Source: an uncultured Treponema sp. (GTDB lineage Bacteria; Spirochaetota; Spirochaetia; Treponematales; Treponemataceae). From it: 32,204 nucleotides of DNA. A program made the position numbers and the translations under genes. Shown here piece by piece: positions 8,559-15,299 of this stretch. Numbering within the stretch: position 1 is the first letter of the stretch; each line of letters opens with the position of its first letter. The notes beneath the pieces were generated by a model. That model was not told where the DNA came from and did not search any database. It saw nothing but the letters and a program-made list of their open reading frames with translations. The stretch lies in contig CAKZZR010000252.1 of NCBI GenBank assembly GCA_937885475.1, positions 1-32,204 on the forward strand. Reading direction: 5' to 3'.

Positions 8559-8661
8559 TTACATACTTTATTATAAAAATATGTAAAATTTCATATTCTG
8601 AATACTTATTTACCCATATTTACATTAAGTCAACTTTAAATTATGTAATTTTTAGTATTAT
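8559..8661. promoter_or_regulatory. Paired inverted TTACAT/ATGTAA sites and -10 box between lipoprotein and XRE genes
   Basis: TTACAT at 8559-8564 faces ATGTAA at 8581-8586 (16-nt gap), and TTACAT at 8620-8625 faces ATGTAA at 8643-8648 (17-nt gap). The two dyads are about 61 bp apart. A TATTAT at 8656-8661 ends 6 nt before the XRE start. The region is AT-rich, so chance is possible, but two dyads in a divergent regulator promoter suggest operators. Confidence 0.4.
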
Positions 8662-8667
8662 TCTTTT

Positions 8668-9006
8668 ATGGGATTTAAAGAAAATCTTAAAAGTGAGCTT
8701 CAATTCAGAGGATTAACGGTAAAAGAACTGTCCGCGCTTTCAGGAATCAAAAAGCAAACTTTGGACAATTATCTTAGTACGCACAATTCTACACCATCTG
8801 CCGAATCAGCCGTAAAAATCGCCCAGGCACTGAATGTGTCCGTTGAATACTTAGTAACTGGCGTTCATCCTGCCACCGCAACTGAAAATTCCCTGCAAGA
8901 TATAGAAGAATTGCGTCAAATTCTTCGTCCCCTAAAGCCCGCAGACCGCACATTCATAAAAAACACCGCAAAGGTCATGTCAAAAGAGTTTCAAGCACGG
9001 TACTAA
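8668..9006 (+). CDS. XRE-family helix-turn-helix regulator (paralog 2)
   Basis: A 112-residue regulator. Residues 1-66 are the helix-turn-helix domain: KENLKSELQFRGLTVKELSA, then SAESAVKIAQALNVSVEYL and VTG. The C-terminal 45 residues are predicted helical and charged and may serve dimerisation. It is clearly paralogous to the proteins at 74 and 12405. There is no ribosome site; TATTAT ends exactly 6 nt before the ATG, so the mRNA is probably leaderless. The gene is divergent from the lipoprotein at 7174-8520, the most likely target together with its own promoter. This assignment is inferred from position only. Confidence 0.87.
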   Translation: MGFKENLKSELQFRGLTVKELSALSGIKKQTLDNYLSTHNSTPSAESAVKIAQALNVSVEYLVTGVHPATATENSLQDIEELRQILRPLKPADRTFIKNTAKVMSKEFQARY

Positions 9007-9086
9007 GCAACAAAGAACAGCAAATACGCCTGCAGAATGTCCCAAAGCGTTTTATTTATTTTAAAAATCCAGAACCTCACTGCCCT

Positions 9087-9170
9087 CGGTGGTTGAGGCT
9101 CTCGAAACCGCCGAATAACTCCGCAAAAATCATTCCGTCATTGCAAGGAGTGCAACGACGAAACAATCTT
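9087..9170. repeat. Two intergenic repeat elements
   Basis: 9087-9112 is CGGTGGTTGAG..CTCGAAACCGCC, an imperfect inverted repeat of the 'ggtggttgag' kind that recurs at 11464-11551. 9131-9170 reads cattccgtcattgcaagg and onward to cgacgaaacaatct, a form of the GTCATTGCGAGGAGCG..GAAGCAATCT repeat seen between genes of many bacteria. Both lie between the XRE gene and the convergent flavodiiron gene. Confidence 0.6.
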
Positions 9171-9174
9171 CTTC

Positions 9175-10335
9175 CTATCTTAAAAGCGCGTCCGCAAGGC
9201 TTTCCAGCTGGGCTACGGTTTCTTGCGTCATTGCGATTTTAAGGGTTACCTTTGCATCAAGAATCGTAATGTTCTTGCTTTCGGCAAAGAGGGCGGTCAT
9301 TCCTTTGGCGGCACTTGGCGCCCAGCTTCCGTTTTCTATGAATGCGATGGTGCGGTTCTGGTAATTGCGCTCCGTAAGATGCTCGATGAATTCGCGCATA
9401 GTAGGGAAAACGCCGCCGTTGTAAGTGGTCGTAGCAAGAACGAGCTTTCCGTAGCGGAACGCATCCTCAACGCATTCGTAAGTGTCCTCGCGCGCAAGGT
9501 CAAAAACCACGACCTTTGGCGCGCCCTTTTCCGTAAGGATTTGGGCAAGCTTTTCTGCCGCCTGCTTTGTGTTTCCGTAGACAGAGGTGTAGGCAATGGC
9601 AATGCCCTCGCTTTCCACGCCGTAGCTTGACCAGATATTGTAGGTGTCAAGGTAATACTGAATGTTGTCACAAAGGACAGGGCCGTGGAGCGGCGCAATG
9701 ATTTTTATATCAAGCGCGCTTGCTTTTTTCAGCACCGCCTGAACGTTCGCGCCAAATTTTCCGACGATTCCAAAATAGTAGCGGCGAGCCTCACATGCCC
9801 AGCCTTCCGGGTCGTCGTAGTCGTTGGCCCCGAATTTTCCAAAGCCGTCCGCAGAAAAAAGAACCTTTTCCGCAGATTCATACGTAAAAAGAACCTCCGG
9901 CCAATGGACGTTTGGAGCCGCAATAAAATTAAGCGTGTGCGCCCCAATGCTGAGCGTGCTTCCTTCGGCAACGACAACCTGCCTGTCGGCAAAATCCGAG
10001 CCAAAATAGCTTTTCATCATAGCGAACGCCATTTTTGACGACACGATTTTTGCGTTCGGAAAGGCGTCCGCAAACTGCCTGATGCTTGCGCTGTGATCCA
10101 TTTCCATGTGCTGAACCACAAGAAAGTCCGGCGTACGCCCATCAAGCGCATTTTTTATGTTCAAAAGCCACTGGTCGCCAAAATGACCGTCAACGCTGTC
10201 CATGACCGCAATCTTTTCGTCGATTATCGCATAGGAATTGTACGCCATTCCGTTAGGAACCTCAAACTGCCCCTCAAAAAGGTCGATTTCGTGGTCGTCC
10301 ACGCCAATATATTTTATGGAAGAAGTAACCTGCAT
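9175..10335 (-). CDS. FprA-type flavodiiron protein (O2/NO reductase)
   Basis: A 386-residue cytoplasmic flavodiiron protein that reduces O2 to water and/or NO to N2O, protecting anaerobes. The N-terminal metallo-beta-lactamase-like domain (about 1-245) carries the diiron ligands: HMEMDH (His76, Glu78, Asp80), His144 in PNVHWPEV, Asp163 in SADGFG and His217 in PLHGPV. The C-terminal flavodoxin domain (about 247-386) begins IAYTSVYGNTKQAAEKLA, the FMN phosphate loop. No rubredoxin domain is fused, so electrons must come from a separate partner not in this window. The length is close to the two-domain class. An AGGAG lies 7 nt before the ATG. The gene stands alone, flanked by a 161-bp AT-rich region upstream; I see no clear regulator site. 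Confidence 0.93.
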   Translation of the reverse strand: MQVTSSIKYIGVDDHEIDLFEGQFEVPNGMAYNSYAIIDEKIAVMDSVDGHFGDQWLLNIKNALDGRTPDFLVVQHMEMDHSASIRQFADAFPNAKIVSSKMAFAMMKSYFGSDFADRQVVVAEGSTLSIGAHTLNFIAAPNVHWPEVLFTYESAEKVLFSADGFGKFGANDYDDPEGWACEARRYYFGIVGKFGANVQAVLKKASALDIKIIAPLHGPVLCDNIQYYLDTYNIWSSYGVESEGIAIAYTSVYGNTKQAAEKLAQILTEKGAPKVVVFDLAREDTYECVEDAFRYGKLVLATTTYNGGVFPTMREFIEHLTERNYQNRTIAFIENGSWAPSAAKGMTALFAESKNITILDAKVTLKIAMTQETVAQLESLADALLR

Positions 10336-10509
10336 TTTTTTCTCCTGATGTTAAAGCAATGAGCGAGATTTTGATAAGCTCAAAATCCGTTGATTTAAGT
10401 ATACAACAGATTTGGGAATTTATGCAGGGGGAAAATTAAATTATAGTAGCAAGCAGTTTTATGCCGTAAAAAATAAATTTATGCTATAACAAACCTGTGG
10501 AGAATGCAT

Positions 10510-10753
10510 ATGTATATAAAAGAGGTATCTGCTATGCAGGTGAATTAGTTCCATGCATAAAGGTTTCTAAAATAAAAATTCTTGAAGACGGAATGCTTCT
10601 TGTGGAATTTTCAACAGGTGAGACCAGGCTTTTTGATGTCACATCCCTGCTTAATAAAGGCGCTGTTTTGCTCCACTGGCAGAAGACAAAAGCCGAAAAA
10701 CTGCAAAAATCTTTGAGCTGTTCCCTGAGGAATATATTGAAAATTGGTTATAG
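10510..10753 (+). pseudogene. DUF2442-domain protein remnant
   Basis: Reading across three frames gives a DUF2442-like protein: a start MYIKEVSAMQVN (ATG 10510, after a GGAG), an in-frame stop, then FHAIKVSKIKILEDGMLLVE with STGETRLFDVTSLLNKGAV, then a frame change and KIFELFPEEYIENWL ending at the TAG 10751-10753. The central G-E-T-R-L-F-D-V segment is the family's recognisable core. At least one nonsense change and one frameshift make it non-functional. A GTG at 10497 gives a longer open frame but the wrong N-terminus. DUF2442 genes often sit beside DUF4160 genes, and a DUF4160-like remnant converges on this one 10 bp away. Confidence 0.6.
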
Positions 10754-10762
10754 TTTGATTAT

Positions 10763-10877
10763 TTATTTCCCGTAAAAATCTCTGCCACCGAAATCCTTCC
10801 AGGTTTTGTACATAAATGCACTGCGAAGTAAAATATAAATAATGATTGGCAATTTTATCTCTAAAATATTTAGGCAT
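10763..10877 (-). pseudogene. Third gene of a broken module: DUF4160-like protein with internal deletion
   Basis: The start MPKYFRDKIANHYLYFTSQ resembles the N-terminus of a DUF4160-like family of small proteins. After about 20 residues the frame must shift to give AFMYKTWKDFGGRDFYGK and a stop at 10763-10765, which resembles the family's C-terminus. The middle (normally some tens of residues with a His-rich AMHVHA-type motif) is missing, so this is a gene with an internal deletion. The ATG overlaps the stop of the preceding gene in ATGCCTAA, showing translational coupling in the ancestral module. The family match is from memory of its sequence style and should be verified. Confidence 0.5.
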
Positions 10878-11108
10878 CTGTTTCCTCTAAAAAACAAAGA
10901 TTCTTTTTTGCCAAATCTAGAACTATATTCTGTTCAATTTCATCCATATTTGTTTCAATAATTTCAAAATCTTTATTCATTACTAAAGCACAATCTGGAT
11001 GTTCAAGATTTAATATTCCTATAAATCCATTTTCTCGTGGTAAAAACGCGTATCCCAAAACAATTAATTTTGCATTTTCTTTGATTTTTCTAATTCATTT
11101 TTATGCAT
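10870..11108 (-). pseudogene. Second gene of the module, frameshifted in a five-A run
   Basis: The start MHKNELE is read from ATG 11108, which overlaps the previous gene's end in ATGCATAA. One base missing in the five-T run at 11085-11089 (As on the coding strand) separates it from the main frame KIKENAKLIVLGYAFLPREN, followed by GFIGILNLEHPDCALVMNKD and ending FLEETDA at 10870. With the frame restored it would be a 79-residue cytoplasmic protein. I do not recognise a named domain. A TTG at 11058 could in principle start the intact frame, but it has no ribosome site. Confidence 0.5.
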
Positions 11109-11371
11109 ATTGAATCTTTACCTCTTTAATTGGCTTTAGGAAAACTTTTTTATCCATAAACAAACTATCAAGCACAGGTTCCAAATCGATATATTCTTCT
11201 ATTTCTTCTTGTTTATTTTTTATATTTAGCCAAAACTTCAATATAACCATTATCCCATAAAAGAATTTTTGTATATTTTTCCAAATTATCGCAAGTTCTA
11301 AAAGTAAGAGTCTTTCCACCAAATGAGAATGTTGTATATTTATCAAAACTACTCAAAATTGCCGATTCCAT
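11101..11371 (-). pseudogene. First gene of the module, frameshifted in a six-A run
   Basis: The ATG at 11371 has an excellent AAGGAGGG 6 nt upstream and a TATAGT-like -10 further up, so this is the module's first gene. The first frame reads MESAILSSFDKYTTFSFGGK through NGYIEVLAKYKK and stops. The next frame continues KQEEIEEYIDLEPVLDSLFM and ends KEVKIQYA. One extra base in the six-T run at 11216-11221 explains the break; without it the product would be a 90-residue protein. No named domain is certain. It looks like a small soluble protein whose gene co-occurs with the DUF4160-like gene. Confidence 0.55.
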
Positions 11372-11416
11372 AAAGAGCCCTCCTTTTGAAGATGACTATA
11401 TTTTAACATAACACAG

Positions 11417-11452
11417 AAAAAAAGCGACTTCCCCAAAAACAGAGAATGTCGC
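11417..11452 (-). terminator. Terminator of the toxin-antitoxin operon
   Basis: Stem GCGAC (11424-11428, extended by TTC) with GTCGC (11448-11452), followed on the minus strand by seven Ts (A-run 11417-11423). It closely resembles the htpG terminator at 15364-15395 and lies downstream of the toxin gene and the inserted repeat. Confidence 0.65.
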
Positions 11453-11463
11453 CTTCGTTACTA

Positions 11464-11551
11464 GGTCATTGAGGTTCTCAAAATGACCGACTCTGTGAGT
11501 GCGGTGGTTGAGCCTGTCGTCACGAAGTGCGCGAAGCAACCACCGCCTCAC
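11464..11551. repeat. Treponema-type 'ggtggttgag' intergenic repeat with nested inverted repeats
   Basis: Inner pair GGTCATT (11464-11470) / AATGACC (11482-11488). Outer stem GTGAG + GCGGTGGTTG (11495-11499, 11501-11510) with CAACCACCGC + CTCAC (11537-11546, 11547-11551), 15 bp with one bulge. It shares GGTGGTTGAG with the element at 9087. It overlaps the 3' end of the toxin gene (stop at 11520), so it appears to have inserted there. Confidence 0.7.
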
Positions 11552-11813
11552 GAGAATGACTTCCCATTCGTACCAATTCAAGAATCAGCTCTTGTTCTCG
11601 TATACAATAAATAATTACTACGTCAGGGTGCAGATGAAAATCTCTGTGGTTTTTCCAATTATTGGATAATGGATGATCTCTGTACTTTTCATCCAACGGC
11701 TCTCGATTTCGTAATTTATTTACAATACCTTCAAACTCTGAAAAATCAACACCTCTTTTTTGAGCAAGTTTATAATCTTTCTTGAATTGATTTGTAAAAC
11801 GAAGGTTAAGCAT
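11520..11813 (-). CDS. YafQ/RelE-type mRNA interferase toxin with repeat-derived C-terminus
   Basis: A 97-residue type II toxin of the YafQ group, expected to cut mRNA on the ribosome. Residues 1-86 match the family: LRFTNQFKKDYKLAQKRG, His47, HRDFHLHPDVVIIY with His60 and Asp64, and ELVRMGSH with Arg82 and His86. These correspond to E. coli YafQ His50, His63, Asp67, Arg83 and His87. The usual ending after GSH is a short S-x-L-F; here it is SREAVVASRTS, encoded by the intergenic repeat. The residue equivalent to Phe91 becomes Ala90, so activity may be reduced or lost. The start overlaps the antitoxin stop by 8 nt (ATGCTTAA), typical of such pairs. Confidence 0.85.
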   Translation of the reverse strand: MLNLRFTNQFKKDYKLAQKRGVDFSEFEGIVNKLRNREPLDEKYRDHPLSNNWKNHRDFHLHPDVVIIYCIREQELILELVRMGSHSREAVVASRTS

Positions 11814-12012
11814 TCAAAGCCGCCATAAAATCATTTGTGCTTGTATAAACTTGACTGAGATTTTTTCCTTTTTCACTGTCTTTAATTACAGTTTCCGTAA
11901 GTTCATTTGGTTCATCATATTCAGTATCAATTTCAATATCTTTTCTTAATTGCAAAATACTCTGAATGATTGTCAAAAACTGGTAATCAACATTTTTTAA
12001 GGTAACCGTCAT
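11806..12012 (-). CDS. Antitoxin partner of the YafQ-type toxin
   Basis: A 68-residue acidic protein starting MTVTLKNVDYQFLTIIQSIL and ending in the toxin-binding-like tail YTSTNDFMAALNA. It does not show a clear ribbon-helix-helix or Phd motif, so its DNA-binding class is uncertain; the call rests on size, charge, the 8-nt overlap with a YafQ-type toxin gene and the tail. A good AGGAGGT lies 6 nt before the ATG. It would neutralise the toxin and probably repress the operon. Since the toxin is altered, selection on this gene may be relaxed. Confidence 0.75.
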   Translation of the reverse strand: MTVTLKNVDYQFLTIIQSILQLRKDIEIDTEYDEPNELTETVIKDSEKGKNLSQVYTSTNDFMAALNA

Positions 12013-12063
12013 TGCTAAACCTCCTAAAAATATCTACTCTATATTAACATATTTTAAATTTTT

Positions 12064-12405
12064 TTACAGACTTAAATTTTCAACATTAAAAAAATCAATC
12101 ATTTTATCAACAACCTTAAAATCCCTGTCGCTTAATTCAGAAAGTTTTTGGGCAGTACGCATGATTTTTGAGGAATATGATATTTTAGATTCTGTTGTAT
12201 TTTCCATAAATCCTGTAACAAGGTATTCAACAGAAACATTCAAAGCCTTTGCAATTTTTACGGCATTTTCAACACTTGGACTCGTGGCATTCTGAACTAA
12301 ATAATGATTCAAAGTATTCAAACTGATTCCCGTAATCGCCGCAAGTTCCTTTGTCTGCATATCTTTATAGGTTAATTCATCTTTTAAGTTTTCCCTGAAT
12401 CCCAT
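12064..12405 (-). CDS. XRE-family helix-turn-helix regulator (paralog 3)
   Basis: A 113-residue regulator with the same layout as those at 74 and 8668: helix-turn-helix domain RENLKDELTYKDMQTKELAA then SPSVENAVKIAKALNVSVEY and LVTG, plus a 45-residue helical tail ending MIDFFNVENLSL. No ribosome site; TAATAT (complement at 12412-12417) ends exactly 6 nt before the ATG, so the mRNA is probably leaderless. The divergent lipoprotein gene starts 130 bp away. Three GATTAGT repeats at exact 30-bp spacing lie between the two and are the obvious candidate operators. Confidence 0.87.
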   Translation of the reverse strand: MGFRENLKDELTYKDMQTKELAAITGISLNTLNHYLVQNATSPSVENAVKIAKALNVSVEYLVTGFMENTTESKISYSSKIMRTAQKLSELSDRDFKVVDKMIDFFNVENLSL

Positions 12406-12411
12406 ATCAAA

Positions 12412-12495
12412 ATATTAACCGTTTTTGATTAGTAAAATTTTATTATTGCAATATAAGATTAGTTAATTTATAATTGTGTCAGATTTGATTAGTAA
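12412..12495. promoter_or_regulatory. Triple 30-bp-phased GATTAGT operator-like repeat
   Basis: GATTAGTAA at 12427, GATTAGTTAA at 12457 and GATTAGTAA at 12487: three direct copies at exactly 30-bp steps, about three helical turns, so all face the same side of the DNA. They lie between the divergent XRE gene (with its -10 at 12412-12417) and the lipoprotein gene at 12535. This suits cooperative binding of the XRE protein or another regulator. Confidence 0.6.
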
Positions 12496-12534
12496 TACAA
12501 GAAAGTCATCAAAAAACACAGTGAGAAATTTATC

Positions 12535-13623
12535 ATGGAATTCAAAAAATTATTCAATTTGTTGCTTTTTAGTGCCGCTTTAACAGCAGGTACCTTATTA
12601 AACACTGCTTGCCCACAACCAAATGGTGGAGAAGAACCAGAACCACAACCAATTGAAAACCCAGTTGAACCAGAAAAACCAACGACTGATCCGGATGATC
12701 CAACCGTTAACCCTGATGATCCGATCGTAGAACCCGACGATCCAATTGTTGAACCCGATGATCCGATCGTTGAACCTGACGATCCAATTGTTGAACCCGA
12801 TAATCCGATCGTTGAACCTGACGATCCGACGGTAACATATGGTGGTGAACCGTATGATAAAGCCATTGGTAATGGCAATTACATTTTGCACAACTTCATC
12901 GGAGAAAATACCGAATTTCCTGTTGAAACCATTGTAGATTCAATTAACCATTATTCCAATAAAGCTGAAACCTATGTTAAAGGTTTAGCAGACAATCTAG
13001 ATAAATCACTAGAAGACCGCCCTGCTGCCCGTGATTACCTTACTGATTATGTTACTGCTGTTAACAATATTAATACTTTCTTCTCTACGACCAACCCTAG
13101 TGGTCGCAACCTTGATTATGCTATTAGAACTATTGACACTGCTGCACAAACATATTTTACAGATATTATTAAAAATTTAGATAGTTTAACTTACCGTTAT
13201 CTTTTCTATTATTGTTATCGTACTTTGGCCAACGAGTCATACAAAGAAGGTTTAGGTACTTACCGTGAATCAGAAAGTGCACAAATGGATGCATACAATA
13301 CCGAAAAGGAAAAAATTGAAAATGGTTACCAATATTACGACAGTGAAAATAATTTTGCACAAACTACCAAATTCATGGACGGATTACTTGACATGGCTGT
13401 TAATAATATGAATAGTAACAACCCAGGAGTAAATATGAAAGTTGAAGATCTTCGTCAATTAATTAATTTAACAATGACATCTAATTCCTTAAAGGCTATG
13501 CATGAATTAACTGCAGACAATTTACAACATACACATTATTGTGAAATGTCACTAGGAATTAAAACAACAATGATAGCTGCTATTACGGCACAACAAAATC
13601 AAGGTCAAAGTATGGGCTTGTAA
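12535..13623 (+). CDS. Putative lipoprotein with PDDPIV heptapeptide repeats
   Basis: A 362-residue exported protein. The signal peptide ends LLNTAC, so lipid modification at about Cys26 is likely. Next comes a Pro/Glu/Asp linker with seven tandem heptapeptides of the form xPDDPIV (residues about 52-100), probably an extended cell-wall or periplasm-spanning spacer. The 250-residue C-terminal part is rich in Asn, Tyr and Thr and predicted helical (for example NHYSNKAETYVKGLADNLDK); I do not recognise its family. The gene is strongly AT-biased at third positions, unlike the debranching enzyme or riboflavin genes, which suggests a different history. No good ribosome site is visible. It is divergent from the XRE regulator at 12405 and shares its promoter region with it. 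Confidence 0.75.
   Translation: MEFKKLFNLLLFSAALTAGTLLNTACPQPNGGEEPEPQPIENPVEPEKPTTDPDDPTVNPDDPIVEPDDPIVEPDDPIVEPDDPIVEPDNPIVEPDDPTVTYGGEPYDKAIGNGNYILHNFIGENTEFPVETIVDSINHYSNKAETYVKGLADNLDKSLEDRPAARDYLTDYVTAVNNINTFFSTTNPSGRNLDYAIRTIDTAAQTYFTDIIKNLDSLTYRYLFYYCYRTLANESYKEGLGTYRESESAQMDAYNTEKEKIENGYQYYDSENNFAQTTKFMDGLLDMAVNNMNSNNPGVNMKVEDLRQLINLTMTSNSLKAMHELTADNLQHTHYCEMSLGIKTTMIAAITAQQNQGQSMGL
12688..12834 (+). repeat. Seven in-frame 21-bp tandem repeats
   Basis: Seven copies of a 21-bp unit encoding DPDDPTV, NPDDPIV, three EPDDPIV, EPDNPIV and EPDDPTV. Codon choice alternates (gacgatccaattgtt against gatgatccgatcgtt), giving a 42-bp higher-order period. Unit number may vary by slippage without breaking the frame. 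Confidence 0.85.
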
Positions 13624-13718
13624 AAAACATTGTTAAAAATAAAAATTGAACTTTATTTGTCTAACTTTAGGAGTCCCCTCAGCATAGTAAATGCGCTTTT
13701 TTACACATACCGTTCAAC

Positions 13719-14969
13719 TTACCCTCTAAAACAATTTACCATACGTAGCAGATTTGAACGAGAAATTCCAATTTTTTCTGCCACTGCTTCCCATTGCTTT
13801 ATATTCTTTTTTATATCATCTGCAATTTTTGCAGCTTCGTCCTTTTTTATATCAAAATATTTCGCTGTTTCGATTGCCAAATCAAAACTCAAGGAATTAT
13901 CCATGTCATCAATGTTCAGCGATAGGCCGATTCCATCTGGATTTGGATTTACATCATACATCGGTGAAAGTCTTAGCCCCTTTTGATCAAACAAAAAGCC
14001 GTGATTTCGTAAGTGATCATCCGTATTCGTAACTGCAATACTGAACACAATTCTTTTCCACAATTCAAGAAGGTCTTCTTTTGGCTTTGAGCCTTGCTGC
14101 TGAATGCACTGAACTATATCAAGATAACTTGTTCCGTCCTGTGCATTATTTCCATCAATCTTTCCAAGCGCAGTCATTGCAGAAATAAAATGGATGCGTT
14201 TATTATCTCGGGTTCGGTCAAAACGTTTTACAAGAAATGTACTTCCGTTTTTAGAAAATTTCTCGCATTTAGCTTCAGGAACATTCAAACCACACAAGAC
14301 TGCCAATTCATGCGTTACCATTTCCCATGCCCCAGAATCATACTCATCATGCCTTGAAGGAAATTTTGCAATCCATAAGCTGCCATCCGGAGCCTGAACT
14401 GTCGCCTTTGGGCGGGAACCACCTAAAGAAGAACCAGGTTGAATCAGCATTTGTATTTTTTTCTTTTCTTCTTCAAGACTGATATCTTCTTTTTCCAAAA
14501 GATAGGAAGCCTGTTCTAGCTCACGAATTGAAGTCCATATAGGAATTGAGTTTTTTGAATCCTCTGCTAAAAATGGTCCGTCCGTTTCTGTTTTAAATCT
14601 TAATGCTCCCATTCTGGAAATGTCTTGTATTCCAATTAGAAAATCACTTTCCAACAGTTTTTTGGGAGAGCGACTTTCCTCTTTTGCCGCAATAGCTTCA
14701 CGGCGGGTCATTAAAAGCCGCCCCCATCTATCAGGGCAAGAATCTGTAAAGAATCCAAACAATTCTTTGTTCTGCTGAGTATACTGACGGCCCTTATATA
14801 ACTGCAAATCAGGATCAAAAAAAGAAAACTTCTGCGTTTTTAACCATTCTGTATCATACTCAAATGAGAAGATTTCTTTTCCCTTGAGCAAATCAACATT
14901 CAGAACACCTATAAGAGTTGGTTGATCCAGAAATTTCCAATCACCATATACAAAAATATTTTTACCCAT
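13719..14969 (-). CDS. hipA: HipA-family serine/threonine kinase toxin
   Basis: A 416-residue HipA-type protein kinase; in E. coli HipA phosphorylates glutamyl-tRNA synthetase and causes growth arrest. The kinase features are present: the loop GSSLGGSRPKA (about 179-189), the ATP-binding Lys202 in WIAKFPS, LVKRFDR (about 247-252), the catalytic segment TNTDDHLRNHGF with Asp317 and Asn322, and the metal-binding Asp339 in PMYDV. The N-terminal HipA-N1-like part precedes these. The ATG follows the hipB stop directly (TAAATG), so translation is coupled. I see no missing catalytic residue, so the toxin may be active. Substrate identity is not deducible from sequence. Confidence 0.9.
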   Translation of the reverse strand: MGKNIFVYGDWKFLDQPTLIGVLNVDLLKGKEIFSFEYDTEWLKTQKFSFFDPDLQLYKGRQYTQQNKELFGFFTDSCPDRWGRLLMTRREAIAAKEESRSPKKLLESDFLIGIQDISRMGALRFKTETDGPFLAEDSKNSIPIWTSIRELEQASYLLEKEDISLEEEKKKIQMLIQPGSSLGGSRPKATVQAPDGSLWIAKFPSRHDEYDSGAWEMVTHELAVLCGLNVPEAKCEKFSKNGSTFLVKRFDRTRDNKRIHFISAMTALGKIDGNNAQDGTSYLDIVQCIQQQGSKPKEDLLELWKRIVFSIAVTNTDDHLRNHGFLFDQKGLRLSPMYDVNPNPDGIGLSLNIDDMDNSLSFDLAIETAKYFDIKKDEAAKIADDIKKNIKQWEAVAEKIGISRSNLLRMVNCFRG

Positions 14970-15293
14970 TTATTCGTCCTTTTTATCCTTAGGCGCACGT
15001 TTTCTTGTAACCAGCTTCAAATCCTGCAGCTTTCTGCCTAATTCGTCGTCTTTTGCAACCAACAGCATATCCTTTTCTAACCCCAATGAATTAAGAACCG
15101 ACATATAAATTCCCATTGCAACTGATGGCGAACCTTTTTCAACATTTACAAGTGTAGACCTGCTTATTCCCGCCCGCTCTGCTATAAGCTCACTTGATAA
15201 GCCTCTTCTTAAGCGAGCAAGTTTGATGTTTTCTCCTAGTTCTGTTAAAACCTTCTGAACAGAAGGCAATAGTACAACAGCGTTCTTTCCCAT
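14970..15293 (-). CDS. hipB: HipB-type antitoxin and operon repressor
   Basis: A 107-residue HTH protein: VLTELGENIKLARLRRGLSS, ELIAERAGISRSTLVNVEKG and SPSVAMGIYMSVLNSLGLEK form the XRE fold (about 15-75), followed by a basic tail RKRAPKDKKDE. It should bind and inhibit HipA and repress its own operon. I chose the methionine of MGKNAVV (15293). The longer frame from 15314 would start inside AT-rich promoter-like sequence with direct repeats. Four near-copies of ATAAACAT directly upstream (15307-15363) are likely operator sites. Confidence 0.85.
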   Translation of the reverse strand: MGKNAVVLLPSVQKVLTELGENIKLARLRRGLSSELIAERAGISRSTLVNVEKGSPSVAMGIYMSVLNSLGLEKDMLLVAKDDELGRKLQDLKLVTRKRAPKDKKDE

Positions 15294-15299
15294 AACATC

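Noticed and set aside
9131..9170. tRNA or small RNA gene between XRE paralog 2 and the flavodiiron gene
   Set aside because: The sequence matches a common intergenic repeat and does not fold as a cloverleaf.
12688..12834. Possible CRISPR array
   Set aside because: The 21-bp units are contiguous, in frame and without spacers; they encode a protein repeat.
12598..12891. Minus-strand frames with tandem GSSGSTI or RIIGFNNWIV repeats
   Set aside because: They are the complement of the PDDPIV repeat in the lipoprotein gene.
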